Source: Pantanalinema sp.
Lineage (GTDB): Bacteria; Cyanobacteriota; Sericytochromatia; S15B-MN24; UBA4093
Reading direction: 5' to 3'
Assembly: GCA_036704125.1 (NCBI GenBank)
Contig: DATNQI010000050.1
Coordinates: forward strand, 34,065 to 98,064
Length of the DNA stretch: 64,000 bases
Shown here: piece by piece, positions 36,890 through 46,119 of the stretch
How positions within the stretch are numbered: position 1 is the stretch's first letter
Layout: every line of letters begins with the position of its first letter
Made by a program: the position numbers and the translations under genes
The notes under the pieces: model-generated
Databases searched by the model: none
What the model was told of the DNA's origin: nothing
What the model saw: the letters and a program-made list of their open reading frames with translations, nothing else

Positions 36890-37252
36890 ATGGCGACGCG
36901 AGTCATCCCGGTGGATCAGTGGCTGGATTACCTCAACGGCATCAGCGTCCTCAAGCGGCGCGCCAAGGTATCCGTTGAGCTCAAGAGCGACGCGTTCGGC
37001 GATCGCCTGGTCGCTGACAACTTGCCGCTGCTCGGGATCACGCCCGAAATGAAGGGCAGCGAGGCCTGCGCGGTGGACATCGAGGTCGGCTCGCAGCGCG
37101 CCGAGCAAGCCGACCGCCTGACCCACTCGGTCATCTGCACGACCAAGCTCGTGGTCGAGGAGGACGACGCCAGCCACCCCCGCGAGATCGACATCTGCGG
37201 CGAGGACCCCCGGACCAAGGCCAGGGTGACGACCGTCATCCGGTTCCTCTGA
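36890..37252 (+). CDS. DUF5335-like protein
   Basis: 120 residues from ATG 36890 (MATRVIPVDQWLDYLNGISV). The alternation of short beta stretches (KVSVELKSDAFGDRLVADNL, LLGITPEMKGSEACAVDIEV) matches proteins annotated DUF5335, small all-beta proteins of unknown role. There is no signal peptide. It is followed nine bases later by the hydrolase gene with its own ribosome site, so the two are co-transcribed. Confidence 0.65.
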   Translation: MATRVIPVDQWLDYLNGISVLKRRAKVSVELKSDAFGDRLVADNLPLLGITPEMKGSEACAVDIEVGSQRAEQADRLTHSVICTTKLVVEEDDASHPREIDICGEDPRTKARVTTVIRFL

Positions 37253-37261
37253 GGGGGCGCC

Positions 37262-37945
37262 ATGTCCGATGAGATTGGCGCCCGCCGCCGCGAGGCCGAT
37301 CGCCCCGTCTCGATCCCGCTCGATGACGTGACCCTGGAGGGGACGCTCGCCCTTCCCGAGCAGGCTTCGGGGGTGGTTCTCTTCGCCCACGGCAGCGGCA
37401 GCAGCCGCCACAGCCCCCGCAACCGCTACGTGGCCGAGGTGCTGCGGCGCCGGGGGGTGGGCACCCTGCTCATGGACCTTCTCAGCCTCGAGGAGGAGAG
37501 GGTGGATGAGCGCACGGCGCACCTGCGCTTCGACATTCCCCTTCTCGCCTCGCGCCTGGTCGGCGCCATCGACTGGCTACGAGCGCAGCCCGAGACCCGC
37601 TTTCTGCCCGTGGGCCTCTTCGGGGCGAGCACGGGGGGCGGGGCGGCCCTGGTGGCCGCCGCCGAGCGCCCCGAAGCGGTGAGGGCGGTGGTCTCGCGCG
37701 GGGGGCGGCCCGATCTGGCCGCTGAGGCTCTCGCCCGCGTCCAGGCCCCGACCCTGCTCATCGTGGGGGGCGACGACGACGTGGTGATCGGCCTCAACCA
37801 GGAGGCCATGGCCCTGATGCGCGCGGAGCGCCTCTTGCGCCTGGTGCCGGGGGCGACCCACCTCTTCGAGGAGCCCGGGGCGCTCGAGGCGGTGGCCAGG
37901 CTCGCCGCCGACTGGTTCGCCACCCACCTGCCTCGGCCCCGCTGA
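37262..37945 (+). CDS. Dienelactone hydrolase-like alpha/beta hydrolase
   Basis: 227 residues. VVLFAHGSGSSRHSPRNRYV (oxyanion loop), the nucleophile elbow FGASTGGGAALVAAA (Ser), IVGGDDDVVIG (Asp) and PGATHLFEEP (His) give a complete triad. In many genomes this subfamily lies beside, or is fused to, the type of phosphoribosyltransferase found at 34.3 kb. The substrate is unknown. Confidence 0.85.
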   Translation: MSDEIGARRREADRPVSIPLDDVTLEGTLALPEQASGVVLFAHGSGSSRHSPRNRYVAEVLRRRGVGTLLMDLLSLEEERVDERTAHLRFDIPLLASRLVGAIDWLRAQPETRFLPVGLFGASTGGGAALVAAAERPEAVRAVVSRGGRPDLAAEALARVQAPTLLIVGGDDDVVIGLNQEAMALMRAERLLRLVPGATHLFEEPGALEAVARLAADWFATHLPRPR

Positions 37946-37978
37946 GACAAGGATCAAGAGGAGGGAGCCCTGCGCGCC

Positions 37979-38689
37979 GTGTTCGCCTGCATCCTGATGC
38001 TCATCGCCTGCGGCCAGCAGGGCTCCTTGCCCCCTCCCGACGCGGGGGCAAGGGACGAAGGCCGGCTGCTCTACCGATCGGACTGGGCGAAGCTGCCCGC
38101 CGGGACGGAGCCTGCCGAGTGGAGAGACGTGCGCTTCGACGGCTTCGACTTCCCGTGGCTCTACGGCGGCGGCTGGTGCCTCGCGCGAATGGGCGCCCAG
38201 GCGATCTACCAGGTCCCCGATGCCCTGAGCGAGCCGAGCGAGCCCTTGACCTTCAGGCGCTACCAGGGCGCGCTCAGCGCGCGCTACCGGGTCCGGCTGG
38301 AGGGACGCAGCCAGGGAGGAGCCGCGCGCTTCGGCGGGTACGGGGAGCTCGCCGCCCAGGTCTACTACCTCTCGCCAACCTCCTACGTGGAGGTCCTCCA
38401 GACCGATCGGCACCTCATGCTGTGGCAGGCCGTCGACGCCCCGCCCATGCAGGGCAAGGGCTGGACCCTGCTGGCCCAGGTCGACAACCCGGTCAGGATC
38501 GGCGAGTGGGTGCGCTTCGGCGCGGAGGTGGACACCCGCACCGGCCAGGTGACGGCCTACCTCGGTGATCGCCCGGTCGCGACGGCGTCGGCGCCGCTCG
38601 TCTCGCGCGATCGCCCGGGAGGCCTGACGCTGAGGGCCACGGGCAACCGCGAGGACTGGCGCACGGTCGAGATCCGCGCCCTGCCTTGA
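37979..38689 (+). CDS. Lipoprotein, concanavalin-like beta domain, unknown function
   Basis: About 236 residues from GTG 37979; GAGGAGGG lies about 12 bases upstream. The signal (VFACILMLIACGQQG) ends in a lipobox-like LIAC, so it should be lipidated. The rest is beta-rich (YRVRLEGRSQGGAARFGGYG, YYLSPTSYVEVLQTDRHLML, WVRFGAEVDTRTGQVTAYLG), the pattern of a jelly-roll sugar- or glycan-binding domain. No exact family is recognised. Confidence 0.65.
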   Translation: MFACILMLIACGQQGSLPPPDAGARDEGRLLYRSDWAKLPAGTEPAEWRDVRFDGFDFPWLYGGGWCLARMGAQAIYQVPDALSEPSEPLTFRRYQGALSARYRVRLEGRSQGGAARFGGYGELAAQVYYLSPTSYVEVLQTDRHLMLWQAVDAPPMQGKGWTLLAQVDNPVRIGEWVRFGAEVDTRTGQVTAYLGDRPVATASAPLVSRDRPGGLTLRATGNREDWRTVEIRALP

Positions 38690-38708
38690 CCTTGTCCGGC
38701 GATCCGGT

Positions 38709-39161
38709 TCAGCGCGGAGCGGGAGTGGCCGCGATCCAGCGAGGCTGCAGGGTGACGAGGTGCGAAGGCGCCTGTGCCGGCGGGTAGACCAGAGCGAAGG
38801 TGGCCTCCTGAGCCGGGGCGAGGTCGCTCGGGGTGACGATTGCCTCGCGGGTGTCCAGGAGCAACCCGAGGCTGTCGTAGAAGCGCACCCTCAGGCCCAC
38901 GGCCGTGGCGCCCTCGGTGCCGCGGTTGGCGAGGCGGCCGTCAAGGCGCAGCCAGCCTCCGGCGTCCACCTCGGCCTGGCGCGAGACGACCACCACCTGG
39001 GCCGAATAGCCATCCGGCCCGGTCTCGCCCTCGATCGGGACGACGACCGGGGCCTGGGGGCTCGGCGTCGCGCTCGGGGCGGGGCCCGGCGTCGAGGGCT
39101 TTGCTCCGCCGCAGGCCGCGAGCAGCAGCACCGTCCCCAAGATCACCTTCGTTCCGCGCAT
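38709..39161 (-). CDS. Lipoprotein with FxLYD-like domain
   Basis: 150 residues. Signal peptide with lipobox LLAAC near residue 17, a proline-rich spacer (PSTPGPAPSATPSPQAP), then one immunoglobulin-like domain (LRLDGRLANRGTEGATAVGL, FYDSLGLLLDTREAIV) of the FxLYD type, often found on surface lipoproteins. Convergent with the preceding lipoprotein gene, 19 bases apart. Confidence 0.65.
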   Translation of the reverse strand: MRGTKVILGTVLLLAACGGAKPSTPGPAPSATPSPQAPVVVPIEGETGPDGYSAQVVVVSRQAEVDAGGWLRLDGRLANRGTEGATAVGLRVRFYDSLGLLLDTREAIVTPSDLAPAQEATFALVYPPAQAPSHLVTLQPRWIAATPAPR

Positions 39162-39242
39162 GCCCCCACCCTAGCCAGGCCCGGCGGCGGCGTCATCGTT
39201 CATCCTGGCCAGGCCTCGCGCGCCGTGACCCGAGAAAGATCG

Positions 39243-39248
39243 TACAAT
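39243..39248 (+). promoter_or_regulatory. -10 box immediately upstream of the esterase gene
   Basis: TACAAT at 39243-39248 ends six bases before ATG 39255, the spacing expected for a leaderless mRNA; no ribosome site lies between. Confidence 0.45.
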
Positions 39249-39254
39249 GGTGCC

Positions 39255-40067
39255 ATGACCTCCACGACCAAGCCGAGATCGACCTCGAGCAAGCGCGCAC
39301 ATCCCGGCGCCCAGGGCCGCCTCCACCGCACCAAGGCCTTCGAGATCCCGGGCCTCGCGGGGGCCCGGCCGCTGACCCTCTACCTGCCGCCCGGCTACGA
39401 CCAGGCGCCCGAGCGCCGCTACCCGGTGGCCTACATGTTCGACGGGCAGAACCTGTTCGCCGACGAGGGGGCCTACTCGGGCGGCTGGCACCTGCACCGC
39501 ACCCTCGATGCCCGCGCGGCCCGGGGGCTCGTGGTCCCCATCGTGGTCGGGATCCATCACGGCGGCGAGCGCCGCATGGAGGAGCTCTCCCCCTGGCCCG
39601 TCGAGCCCGCGAAGCCCGCTTTTGGCGACGCCTTTCTCGACTGGGTGGTGGGGCCGCTCGCCAAGATGGTGCGCGAGGACCTGCGCACCCTCGAGGGGCC
39701 CCAGCACACCATGGTCGGGGGATCCTCGCTCGGCGGCCTGTTGGCCCTGTACGCCTACTTCCGTCACAACGCCGTCTTCGGGCAGGCCCTGTCCATGTCG
39801 CCGTCGCTCTGGGTGGACGAGGGGGCGATCTTCCAGTACGTGGCCAAGGCGCGCGCCGGCGGCGACCCGCGCCTCTACCTCGACTGCGGGGCAAAAGAGG
39901 CCAAGGGCATCGTCATCAAGCACGCGGAGTGGATGGCGGATCTGCTCGAGCGCAAGGGCTTCGTGCCCGGCTACCACCTGATGTGGCGGCCCGATGCGCG
40001 CGGGGCCCACAACGAGCGTGCCTGGCGCCGCCGGCTGCCGAGGGCCCTGAAGTTCATCTATGGCTAA
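39255..40067 (+). CDS. Esterase D-family hydrolase
   Basis: 270 residues from ATG 39255. LTLYLPPGYDQAPERRYPVA and YMFDGQNLF are typical of the esterase D/Fes family. The nucleophile elbow is VGGSSLGGLLALYA (Ser), with SMSPSLWVDEGAIF following and a likely His in RGAHNERAWRRRLP. There is no signal peptide; the N-terminus is basic and Ser/Thr-rich. The substrate is unknown. The gene has a possible leaderless start and lies upstream of the glucosidase gene. Confidence 0.82.
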   Translation: MTSTTKPRSTSSKRAHPGAQGRLHRTKAFEIPGLAGARPLTLYLPPGYDQAPERRYPVAYMFDGQNLFADEGAYSGGWHLHRTLDARAARGLVVPIVVGIHHGGERRMEELSPWPVEPAKPAFGDAFLDWVVGPLAKMVREDLRTLEGPQHTMVGGSSLGGLLALYAYFRHNAVFGQALSMSPSLWVDEGAIFQYVAKARAGGDPRLYLDCGAKEAKGIVIKHAEWMADLLERKGFVPGYHLMWRPDARGAHNERAWRRRLPRALKFIYG

Positions 40068-40157
40068 GCCCCTAAGATTTTTGGCGGATCGGCGGCGCTT
40101 CGCCCTCGCCCCTCGGCGCATACTGGTGATCACCCGGGTGCGCATGCGAGGGGCGTC

Positions 40158-42383
40158 ATGGCGAGGAAGCGAGATCCACGGCCGAGCGAGCGCCAGAGGC
40201 GCGAGCGAAAACAGCGGGTCCTGGTCCAGCGGACGCCCTCGATCGTGCGCAGCATCGCCGATGCCATCGTGGTCAAGGACCAGAGCCTCTATTTCCTGAG
40301 CGCCCCCGACGGCAACGTCCCGCTGAGCGACGAGCACGGCTACGGCCTCTACTACCACGATTGTCGTTTCCTGGACGGCTACGAGCTGAAGCTCGAGGGG
40401 CAACATGCCAGCGTCCTGGCCTCGAGCGCGAGCGAGGGTTATCAGGCCGTCTTCCAGCTGAGCAACCCCGACCTGCAAGGGGAGTCGGCCCGGCTCATCC
40501 CGAAGGAGGACCTTGGGGTTCAGTGGCTGCGCCTGGTCTCGGGGGCGGATCGCGCCCTCCACGATCGCCTCACCCTTCACAACTTCGGGCCCGAGCCTTA
40601 CGACTTCTCGTTCTCGCTCACGTTCCGGGCGAGTTTCGAGGACATCTTCGAGGTGAGGGGCCTCGTCCCCGAGCAAGTGGGACGCCTCCTCGACCCCGTC
40701 TGGCAGGACGGCGCGCTGTGTCTCGGGTACGCGGGGGCCGACGGCCTCTACCGCTACGTCACGATTCACTTCTCGCCCGCGCCGACCCGGTGCGAGGGGA
40801 CCAGCGCCGTGTTTCGCCTGGGCCTTGCGCCCGAGACCCAGGCGGAAGTCCAGGTGACCGTTGCGCTGACGGAGGCGCGCGCGCCGGTCGCCCCGGTCCC
40901 CAGGCCGCTGGTTCCCCCTGATTTTGCGCTCATCCACGGCAGGCTCGGCGAGGCGGCGGCGGCGTGGTACCAGCACCACGCCAACATTCGAAGCGACAGC
41001 CTCCTGCTGGACCGCATCATGGCCCAGTCCCTGCGGGACCTGCACACGCTTGGCAGCAAGCTCGAGCACGAGGCCTACCTCTCGGCCGGGGTTCCCTGGT
41101 ACACGACGCTGTTCGGCCGGGACAGCCTGATCGCCTCTCTGGAGGCCCTCGCCTACAACCCCGATATCGCCGAGCAGACGCTTCGCCTCCTGGCCAGGCA
41201 CCAGGGGCGGCGCGAGGACGCGTGGCGCGACGAGCAGCCCGGCAAGATCCTCCACGAGCTGCGCGTGGGCGAGCTGGCGCGTCTGAAGGAGATCCCCTAC
41301 GACCCCTACTACGGCTCGATCGATTCCACCCCGCTGTTTCTCATCCTCCTGGGGCAGCACGCCGCCTGGACGGGGGACCTCTCCCTGTTCGTCGCCCTGA
41401 AGCCGAACGTCGAGCGGGCCCTGTCCTGGATGGCCGATTACGGCGATCCGCTCGGTGCCGGCTGCCTCTCATACCGCTGCGCCTCGGCCAAGGGGCTCGC
41501 GAACCAGGGCTGGAAGGACTCGGGGCTCGCCATCATGAACGCGGATGGCAGCCCGGCGACCCCGCCGATCGCGCTGGTCGAGGTGCAGGGCTACGTCTAT
41601 CTGGCCAAGACCCTGATCGCTGACCTGTTTCGCCGCTCGGGAGACGCCGAGCGCGCCGAGCGCCTGATCGCCGAGGCCGAGGCCCTGCGCCGCTGGTTCA
41701 ACCGCGCCTTCTGGGACGAGGCCATGGGGTGCTACGTTCTGGCCCTGCAAGAGGGGTTCAGGCCCGCCGCCGTGGTCGCCTCCAACGCGGGGCAGGCCCT
41801 CTGGAGCGGCATCGCCGACCCCGAGAAGGCCGCGCGCGTCGCTAAGAGGCTGCTCGCCCCCGACATGTACAGCGGCTGGGGGATTCGCACGCTCTCCACC
41901 CTGGAGCGCCGCTTCAATCCCATCGGTTACCACCTGGGGACCGTCTGGCCCCACGACAACGCCCTGATCGCGGCGGGCTTCAAGCGTTACGGCCTGGACC
42001 AGGCGGCCTACCGCGTTTTCAACGGTCTCTTCGAGGCGGCCACCCACTTCCAGCACTACCGGGTTCCCGAGCTTTTCGCGGGGTATCCGAGCGTACCTTT
42101 CGCAGAGCCCATCCGCTACCCGGTGGCTTGTCACCCCCAGGCCTGGGCGGCGGCGGCCATCCCCTACTTGCTGCAGACCCTGCTGGGCCTCGTCCCCGAG
42201 GCCTTCGAGCGGCGCCTGCGCATCGTGCGCCCCGTGCTGCCCGATTTCCTGCAGGTCCTGGAGCTTCACCGCCTCAGGGTCGCAAACGCCCGCGTCGACC
42301 TGCGCTTCGAGCGCGATCGCTCGGGGGTCAGCGTGCGCACCCTCAAGCTCGACGGCCCGCTGGAGATCCTCGTCCAGCACTGA
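40158..42383 (+). CDS. Amylo-alpha-1,6-glucosidase-type protein (glycogen debranching N-terminal domain)
   Basis: 741 residues. The N-terminal beta-rich domain (about 25-270; VKDQSLYFLSAPDGNVPLSD, then YYHDCRFLDGYEL) matches the GDE_N_bis type. An (alpha/alpha)6 glucosidase domain follows, with AGVPWYTTLFGRDSLIASLE, STPLFLILLGQHAAWTGDL and YHLGTVWPHDNALIAAGFKR. Predicted cytoplasmic; it may hydrolyse alpha-1,6 branches of glycogen-like glucans or related oligosaccharides. No other glycogen gene is adjacent. It ends upstream of the respiratory operon promoter. Confidence 0.88.
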   Translation: MARKRDPRPSERQRRERKQRVLVQRTPSIVRSIADAIVVKDQSLYFLSAPDGNVPLSDEHGYGLYYHDCRFLDGYELKLEGQHASVLASSASEGYQAVFQLSNPDLQGESARLIPKEDLGVQWLRLVSGADRALHDRLTLHNFGPEPYDFSFSLTFRASFEDIFEVRGLVPEQVGRLLDPVWQDGALCLGYAGADGLYRYVTIHFSPAPTRCEGTSAVFRLGLAPETQAEVQVTVALTEARAPVAPVPRPLVPPDFALIHGRLGEAAAAWYQHHANIRSDSLLLDRIMAQSLRDLHTLGSKLEHEAYLSAGVPWYTTLFGRDSLIASLEALAYNPDIAEQTLRLLARHQGRREDAWRDEQPGKILHELRVGELARLKEIPYDPYYGSIDSTPLFLILLGQHAAWTGDLSLFVALKPNVERALSWMADYGDPLGAGCLSYRCASAKGLANQGWKDSGLAIMNADGSPATPPIALVEVQGYVYLAKTLIADLFRRSGDAERAERLIAEAEALRRWFNRAFWDEAMGCYVLALQEGFRPAAVVASNAGQALWSGIADPEKAARVAKRLLAPDMYSGWGIRTLSTLERRFNPIGYHLGTVWPHDNALIAAGFKRYGLDQAAYRVFNGLFEAATHFQHYRVPELFAGYPSVPFAEPIRYPVACHPQAWAAAAIPYLLQTLLGLVPEAFERRLRIVRPVLPDFLQVLELHRLRVANARVDLRFERDRSGVSVRTLKLDGPLEILVQH

Positions 42384-42386
42384 AGC

Positions 42387-42415
42387 TTGACAGGCGGGAT
42401 CGATTGTCATAGGTT
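42387..42415 (+). promoter_or_regulatory. Promoter of the respiratory operon
   Basis: Consensus TTGACA (42387-42392), a 17-base gap and TAGGTT (42410-42415), in an unusually A/T-rich gap (42400-42445). It lies about 70 bases before the actA start. No other promoter-like gap is seen across the twelve genes that follow. Confidence 0.6.
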
Positions 42416-42484
42416 TATTAAGAAAATTTAAGACCCTCATAACAACTCCGCGCGCCCCCGCCCCCTCGAGACAAGGCGCCAGGC

Positions 42485-43141
42485 ATGCCCCAGCTCTTCC
42501 GTCGACGCACCAACACCGTTGCACGCCTCACGCTCCTAGCGGTCGTGCTGCTGCCGGTTGCGATCGCCGGCGCCGCCTACGGCATCCTCCAGTCCGCCTA
42601 CGTCACCGGGGTGGGGGTGCCCCGCGCGCAGCCGGTCCCCTTCAGCCATGCGCACCACGTCGGTTCGCTCGGGCTCGATTGCCGCTACTGCCACACCTCG
42701 GTCGAGCAGGCCTCGTTCGCAGGGATGCCTTCCACCGAGACGTGCATGACCTGCCACTCCTTGATCTGGGCGGACAGCCCGGTGCTCGCCCCCGTCCGGG
42801 AAAGCTACGCCCGGGACGTCCCCCTCCGGTGGAGCCGGGTCTACGACCTGCCGGACTACGTCTACTTCGACCACCGCATCCACGTGGCAAAGGGGATCGG
42901 CTGCACGAGCTGCCACGGCCGGGTGGATGAGATGCCCCTGACCTGGAAGGCCCAGAACATGCGAATGGGCTGGTGCCTTTCGTGCCATCGCGCCCCGGAG
43001 CGCCATCTTCGCCCCCTCGAGGCGGTCTTCGATCCCGCCTGGCGGCAGCCGATGGATCAGCAGGTCCAGGGCCCCGTGCTGGCGAAACGCTACCACCTCA
43101 ACGTGAAGTCCCTCGCGGACTGCTCCATCTGTCATCGATGA
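42485..43141 (+). CDS. actA: ActA, multiheme cytochrome c subunit of alternative complex III
   Basis: 218 residues. An N-terminal membrane anchor (LTLLAVVLLPVAIAGAAYGI) is followed by a periplasmic domain with five CxxCH heme sites: CRYCH, CMTCH, CTSCH, CLSCH and CSICH. Isolated His residues (FSHAHH, FDHRIH) can supply axial ligands. This is the pentaheme ActA of ACIII, which passes electrons from quinol oxidation towards the oxidase. Its TGA overlaps the actB ATG. Confidence 0.93.
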   Translation: MPQLFRRRTNTVARLTLLAVVLLPVAIAGAAYGILQSAYVTGVGVPRAQPVPFSHAHHVGSLGLDCRYCHTSVEQASFAGMPSTETCMTCHSLIWADSPVLAPVRESYARDVPLRWSRVYDLPDYVYFDHRIHVAKGIGCTSCHGRVDEMPLTWKAQNMRMGWCLSCHRAPERHLRPLEAVFDPAWRQPMDQQVQGPVLAKRYHLNVKSLADCSICHR

Positions 43142-46116
43142 GGCCCGAGATGAAGCGCTTCGATATGGACTGGGAAGGTTTGCGCGATCGCCTCTCGCTG
43201 GGCAAGGGGCGCGGCTACTGGCGCAGCCTGGAAGAGCTCGCCGACTCGCCCGAGGTGGAGGCGCTGCTTCTGCGCGAGTTCCCCGATCGGGCCTCCGAGT
43301 GGGCCGAGCCCCTGAGCCGGCGTCGCTTCCTGCAGGTGATGGGCGCCTCGCTGGCCCTTGCGGGCCTGAGTGCCTGCGCGCGCCCCGCCAGCAAGCTCGT
43401 GCCCTACGTCCGGCAGCCCGAAGCCATCATCCCGGGCCGGCCGCTCTTCTTCGCCACGGCCATGATCCTCGGCGGCTACGGTCTCGGGATCTTGGTCGAG
43501 AGCCACACCGGCCGGCCGACCAAGATCGAGGGCAACCCCGGCCACCCGGCGAGCCTCGGGGCGGCGAGCGCTCTTGCCCAGGCCTCGATCCTCGGGCTCT
43601 ACGACCCGGATCGCTCAGCGGTCGTGACGGAGCGCGGTGCGATCGCCACCTGGGAAGGCTTTCTCCAGGCCGTGACCGGCGAGCTTGCGGCGAAGCGCGC
43701 CACACAGGGGGCCGGCATCCGTCTCTTGAGCGAGACCGTGACCTCGCCGACCCTCTCGAGCCAGATCGCTTCCTTCCTGAAGCGCTTTCCGAAGGCCCGG
43801 TGGCATCAGTACGAGCCCCTGGCGTCGAGCGAGGCTCTTGCCGCTTCGATCATGGCCTACGGGCAGCCCCTCGAGACCCACTACCGCCTGGATCGCGCGA
43901 AGGTCGTCTTGAGCCTGGATGCGGATTTCCTCGCCTCGGGGCCCGCGAGCCTGCGTGATGCATGGGACTTTGCTGCGGGGCGCAGGGTCGCCTCGCCCCA
44001 GGCCGCAATGAACCGGCTCTACGCCGTCGAGGCGTGTCCCAGCCTCACCGGAGCCATGGCCGATCACCGCCTCGCGCTCGCCCCGAGCGCGATCGCTTCC
44101 TTGGCGGCAGCCCTTGCCGGTCGGCTCGGGGTCGCCCTGGCCGGGATCCCCCCCGAGCTCCCCGCGCCGGTCGATGAACGCTGGTTCGATGCCCTGGCGC
44201 GCGATCTGCTCGCGCATCCGGCCCAGAGCCTCATCGTGGCCGGTCCTCACCTTGGCGCCGAGGTGCAGGCGCTGGTGCATGCGATGAACGAGGCCCTCGG
44301 TAACGTTGAAAGCACCGTCGTCCATACGGCGCCCGTCGCGGCCCGGCCGGAGGATCAGCTTGCCTCCTTGCGGGAGCTGGCCACGGCCATGCGCACGGGC
44401 GAGGTCGACGTGCTCGTGATCCTCGGGGGCAACCCTGCGTACACGGCCCCGGCGGATCTGGCCTTCGGCGAGGCGCTCTCGAAGGTGCGCCAGAGCATCC
44501 ACCTGAGCCTCTACCAGGACGAAACCACCGCTTTGTGCCGCTGGCACCTGCCGGCAGCGCACGACCTGGAAGCCTGGGGTGACGTTCGTGCCTTCGATGG
44601 CACCGTCTCACTGGTGCAGCCCCTCATCGCGCCGCTCTACGGGGGGAAATCGGCCGTGGAGCTGCTCGGGGTGCTCAACGGCGAGCCGAATGCCGACGCG
44701 CTTTCGCTCGTGCGCGCCGAGTGGCGGCGCCGGCACCGGGGGGCGGACTTCGAGCCCTTCTGGAGCGGGGCGTTGCAGGCGGGCGTGGTGCCCGGGACGG
44801 CCGAGAAGGCGAGGGCGGGCCTCAAGCTCAGGCCGCAGCGCTTCGAGCTGCCCGCTCGGACCGAGCCGAGCGGGCTTGAGGTCCTGTTTCGCCCCGATCC
44901 GACCGTCTACGACGGGCGCTTCGCCAACAACGCCTGGCTTCAAGAGCTGCCCAAGCCCCTGACCCAGCTCACCTGGGACAACGCGGCCCTGCTTGCGCCC
45001 GCGACGGCCGAGCGCCTGGGCCTTTCGAGCGAAGACGTGGTCGAGCTTTGCTACCGGGGCAGGACCCTGCGCGCCCCGGTCTGGGTGATGCCGGGGCATG
45101 TGCCGGAGGCGGTGACGTTGCCGCTCGGGTACGGGCGGGCGCGAAGCGGCAACGTCGGGACGGGGATCGGCTTCAACGCCTACGCGCTGCGCACCTCCGA
45201 GGCGCCTTGGTCCGACGGCGGGCTGGAAATCCGAAAGACCGGCGAGCGCCACGCGCTGGCGAGCACCCAGCACCACCACGCCATGGCTTCTCCCGAGCCG
45301 GTGCGCGAGGGGCTGATCGACGCTTATCGCGCCGATCCGGCCTTCCTGCACGACGATCCGCTGCGCCTGACGACGTTGTTTCCCAGGAAGCCATCGGAGG
45401 GCCATGCCTGGGGGATGGCCATCGACCTGAACGTCTGCATCGGTTGCAACGCCTGTATTTCAGCCTGTCAGGCGGAGAACAACATCCCCGTCGTCGGAAA
45501 GGAGCAGGTCGAGCGGAGTCGCGAGATGCACTGGCTGCGCGTCGATCGCTACTACGAGGGCGGGCTGGACGATCCAAGGACCGTCTTCCAGCCCGTGCCG
45601 TGCATGCACTGCGAAGAGGCCCCTTGCGAGCTGGTCTGCCCCACGGCGGCCACGGTGCACAGCACCGAGGGGCTCAACGACATGGCCTACAACCGCTGCA
45701 TCGGCACGCGCTACTGCTCGAACAACTGTCCCTACAAGGTTCGGCGCTTCAACTTCCTCGAGTACGCGGACTTCAAGACGCCCAGCCTGAAGCCCATGCG
45801 CAACCCGGACGTGAGCGTGCGCAGCCGAGGGGTCATGGAGAAGTGCACCTACTGCGTCCAGCGCATCAGCGCCGCTCGGATCGATGCGCAGGCCGAGGGG
45901 CGCGCCATTCGCGACGGCGAGGTGGTCACGGCGTGCCAGGCCACCTGCCCCACCCGGGCCATCGTGTTCGGTGACCTCGGCGATCCGAAGAGCGAGGTTT
46001 CAAGGCGCAAGGCTGAGCCCCTCAACTACGCGCTGCTGGGCGAGCTCAACACCCGTCCGCGCACGACCTACTTGGCCAGGCTCCGCAACCCCAACCCCGC
46101 GATCGAAGCGCAGTAG
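43138..46116 (+). CDS. actB: ActB, molybdopterin-like plus four-[Fe-S] subunit of alternative complex III
   Basis: 992 residues from ATG 43138 (four-base overlap with actA); an ATG at 43150 is possible. A twin-arginine motif (SRRRFLQVMG, about 60-69) directs Tat export, followed by LSAC, perhaps lipidated. Residues about 90-740 form an MopB-like domain lacking an obvious cofactor-binding Cys, and residues about 750-950 a ferredoxin domain with CIGCNACISACQ, CMHCEEAPCELVCP, CIGTRYCSNNCPYK and CTYCVQR ... CQATCP. ActB is a fusion of the two halves found separately in related reductases. It transfers electrons between quinol site and hemes. Confidence 0.93.
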   Translation: MRPEMKRFDMDWEGLRDRLSLGKGRGYWRSLEELADSPEVEALLLREFPDRASEWAEPLSRRRFLQVMGASLALAGLSACARPASKLVPYVRQPEAIIPGRPLFFATAMILGGYGLGILVESHTGRPTKIEGNPGHPASLGAASALAQASILGLYDPDRSAVVTERGAIATWEGFLQAVTGELAAKRATQGAGIRLLSETVTSPTLSSQIASFLKRFPKARWHQYEPLASSEALAASIMAYGQPLETHYRLDRAKVVLSLDADFLASGPASLRDAWDFAAGRRVASPQAAMNRLYAVEACPSLTGAMADHRLALAPSAIASLAAALAGRLGVALAGIPPELPAPVDERWFDALARDLLAHPAQSLIVAGPHLGAEVQALVHAMNEALGNVESTVVHTAPVAARPEDQLASLRELATAMRTGEVDVLVILGGNPAYTAPADLAFGEALSKVRQSIHLSLYQDETTALCRWHLPAAHDLEAWGDVRAFDGTVSLVQPLIAPLYGGKSAVELLGVLNGEPNADALSLVRAEWRRRHRGADFEPFWSGALQAGVVPGTAEKARAGLKLRPQRFELPARTEPSGLEVLFRPDPTVYDGRFANNAWLQELPKPLTQLTWDNAALLAPATAERLGLSSEDVVELCYRGRTLRAPVWVMPGHVPEAVTLPLGYGRARSGNVGTGIGFNAYALRTSEAPWSDGGLEIRKTGERHALASTQHHHAMASPEPVREGLIDAYRADPAFLHDDPLRLTTLFPRKPSEGHAWGMAIDLNVCIGCNACISACQAENNIPVVGKEQVERSREMHWLRVDRYYEGGLDDPRTVFQPVPCMHCEEAPCELVCPTAATVHSTEGLNDMAYNRCIGTRYCSNNCPYKVRRFNFLEYADFKTPSLKPMRNPDVSVRSRGVMEKCTYCVQRISAARIDAQAEGRAIRDGEVVTACQATCPTRAIVFGDLGDPKSEVSRRKAEPLNYALLGELNTRPRTTYLARLRNPNPAIEAQ

Positions 46117-46119
46117 CCC

